From assembly GCF_000716605.1 (NCBI RefSeq), contig NZ_JNXE01000010.1:62001-126000 (forward strand): DNA of 64,000 bases, read 5' to 3'. This DNA comes from Streptomyces sp. NRRL F-525 (GTDB taxonomy: Bacteria > Actinomycetota > Actinomycetes > Streptomycetales > Streptomycetaceae). Positions within the stretch are counted from its first letter, which is position 1, and each line of letters begins with the position of its first letter. The translations under genes and the position numbers were made by a program. Below are positions 63,985 through 64,000 of the stretch, one piece after another. Below the pieces are notes generated by a model. It had not been told where the DNA came from. It ran no database searches and saw only the letters and a list, made by a program, of their open reading frames with translations.

Positions 63985-64000
63985 TAGGGGCGCGGGGAAC
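63985..64000 (+). repeat. Dispersed repeat copy 4, cut by window end
   Basis: TAGGGGCGCGGGGAAC, the first 16 bases of the element seen at 10070, 14231 and 59813, 12 bases after the binding-protein stop. The rest lies outside the window. Confidence 0.75.

Overview
The window is high-GC actinobacterial chromosome and almost certainly Streptomyces. The evidence is third-position G/C in every gene, two conservon operons (NIT-domain sensor kinase, roadblock, DUF742, GTPase), a full-length germacradienol/geosmin synthase, a gamma-butyrolactone-receptor homologue, an SSI-type protease inhibitor, very rare TTA (bldA-type) codons, and copies of a dispersed intergenic repeat beginning TAGGGGCGCGGGGAAC. 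I see no rRNA, tRNA, CRISPR array, phage or insertion sequence. The long antisense ORFs are shadows of GC-rich genes.

Layout. 1-3724 (-): conservon 1, with its GTPase gene cut by the window edge. 4089-6506: an orphan quaternary-amine binding lipoprotein facing a secreted GH43-CBM42 arabinan hydrolase, with a strong shared terminator. 6661-15806: a putative uptake/catabolic cluster of ROK sugar kinase, fused double ATPase, two permeases and a binding lipoprotein of peptide type, a divergent ROK repressor and an M81 (MlrC-like) metallopeptidase. 15787-20626 (-): conservon 2 with a periplasmic sugar-binding-type lipoprotein directly upstream of the sensor kinase. 21010-25939: TerB-like protein, ArsR regulator with P-type ATPase, TatA, and the DUF6230/DUF6114 pair. 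26628-30111: secreted proteins, including a membrane-anchored AA10 LPMO divergent from a subtilase. 30423-34457: TTA-containing ScbR-like regulator, ARMT1-like phosphatase, LLM oxidoreductase and a secreted EEP-fold hydrolase. 34627-43079: geosmin synthase, then mixed housekeeping genes. 43185-55242: the trehalose-from-glycogen genes treZ, treY and glgX, interrupted by an FHA protein, two M14 carboxypeptidases, an SSI inhibitor and a P450 homologue without its heme cysteine. 55392-57591: two secreted proteins that together look like one copper amine oxidase. 57696-63973: HEPN-family protein, DEDDh exonuclease, APH-fold kinase and an ATPase-less sugar ABC transporter.

How the genes work together. 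GlgX debranches glycogen, TreY converts the reducing end of maltodextrin to a trehalosyl unit, and TreZ releases trehalose. The peptide-type ABC cluster, its ROK kinase and its ROK repressor form a self-contained import and regulation unit for an unknown substrate, perhaps a sugar-containing peptide. The three TTA codons (GBL receptor homologue, carboxypeptidase-SSI operon, sugar permease) suggest part of this region is under bldA control.

The most unusual points are the split copper amine oxidase with altered active-site positions, the Cys-less P450, the four-fold GCGCAAGCGTTTACGC repeat between the convergent genes ahead of treZ's 3' end, the His-to-Ser change in the second conservon kinase, and a dispersed repeat that now encodes part of a permease N-terminus.
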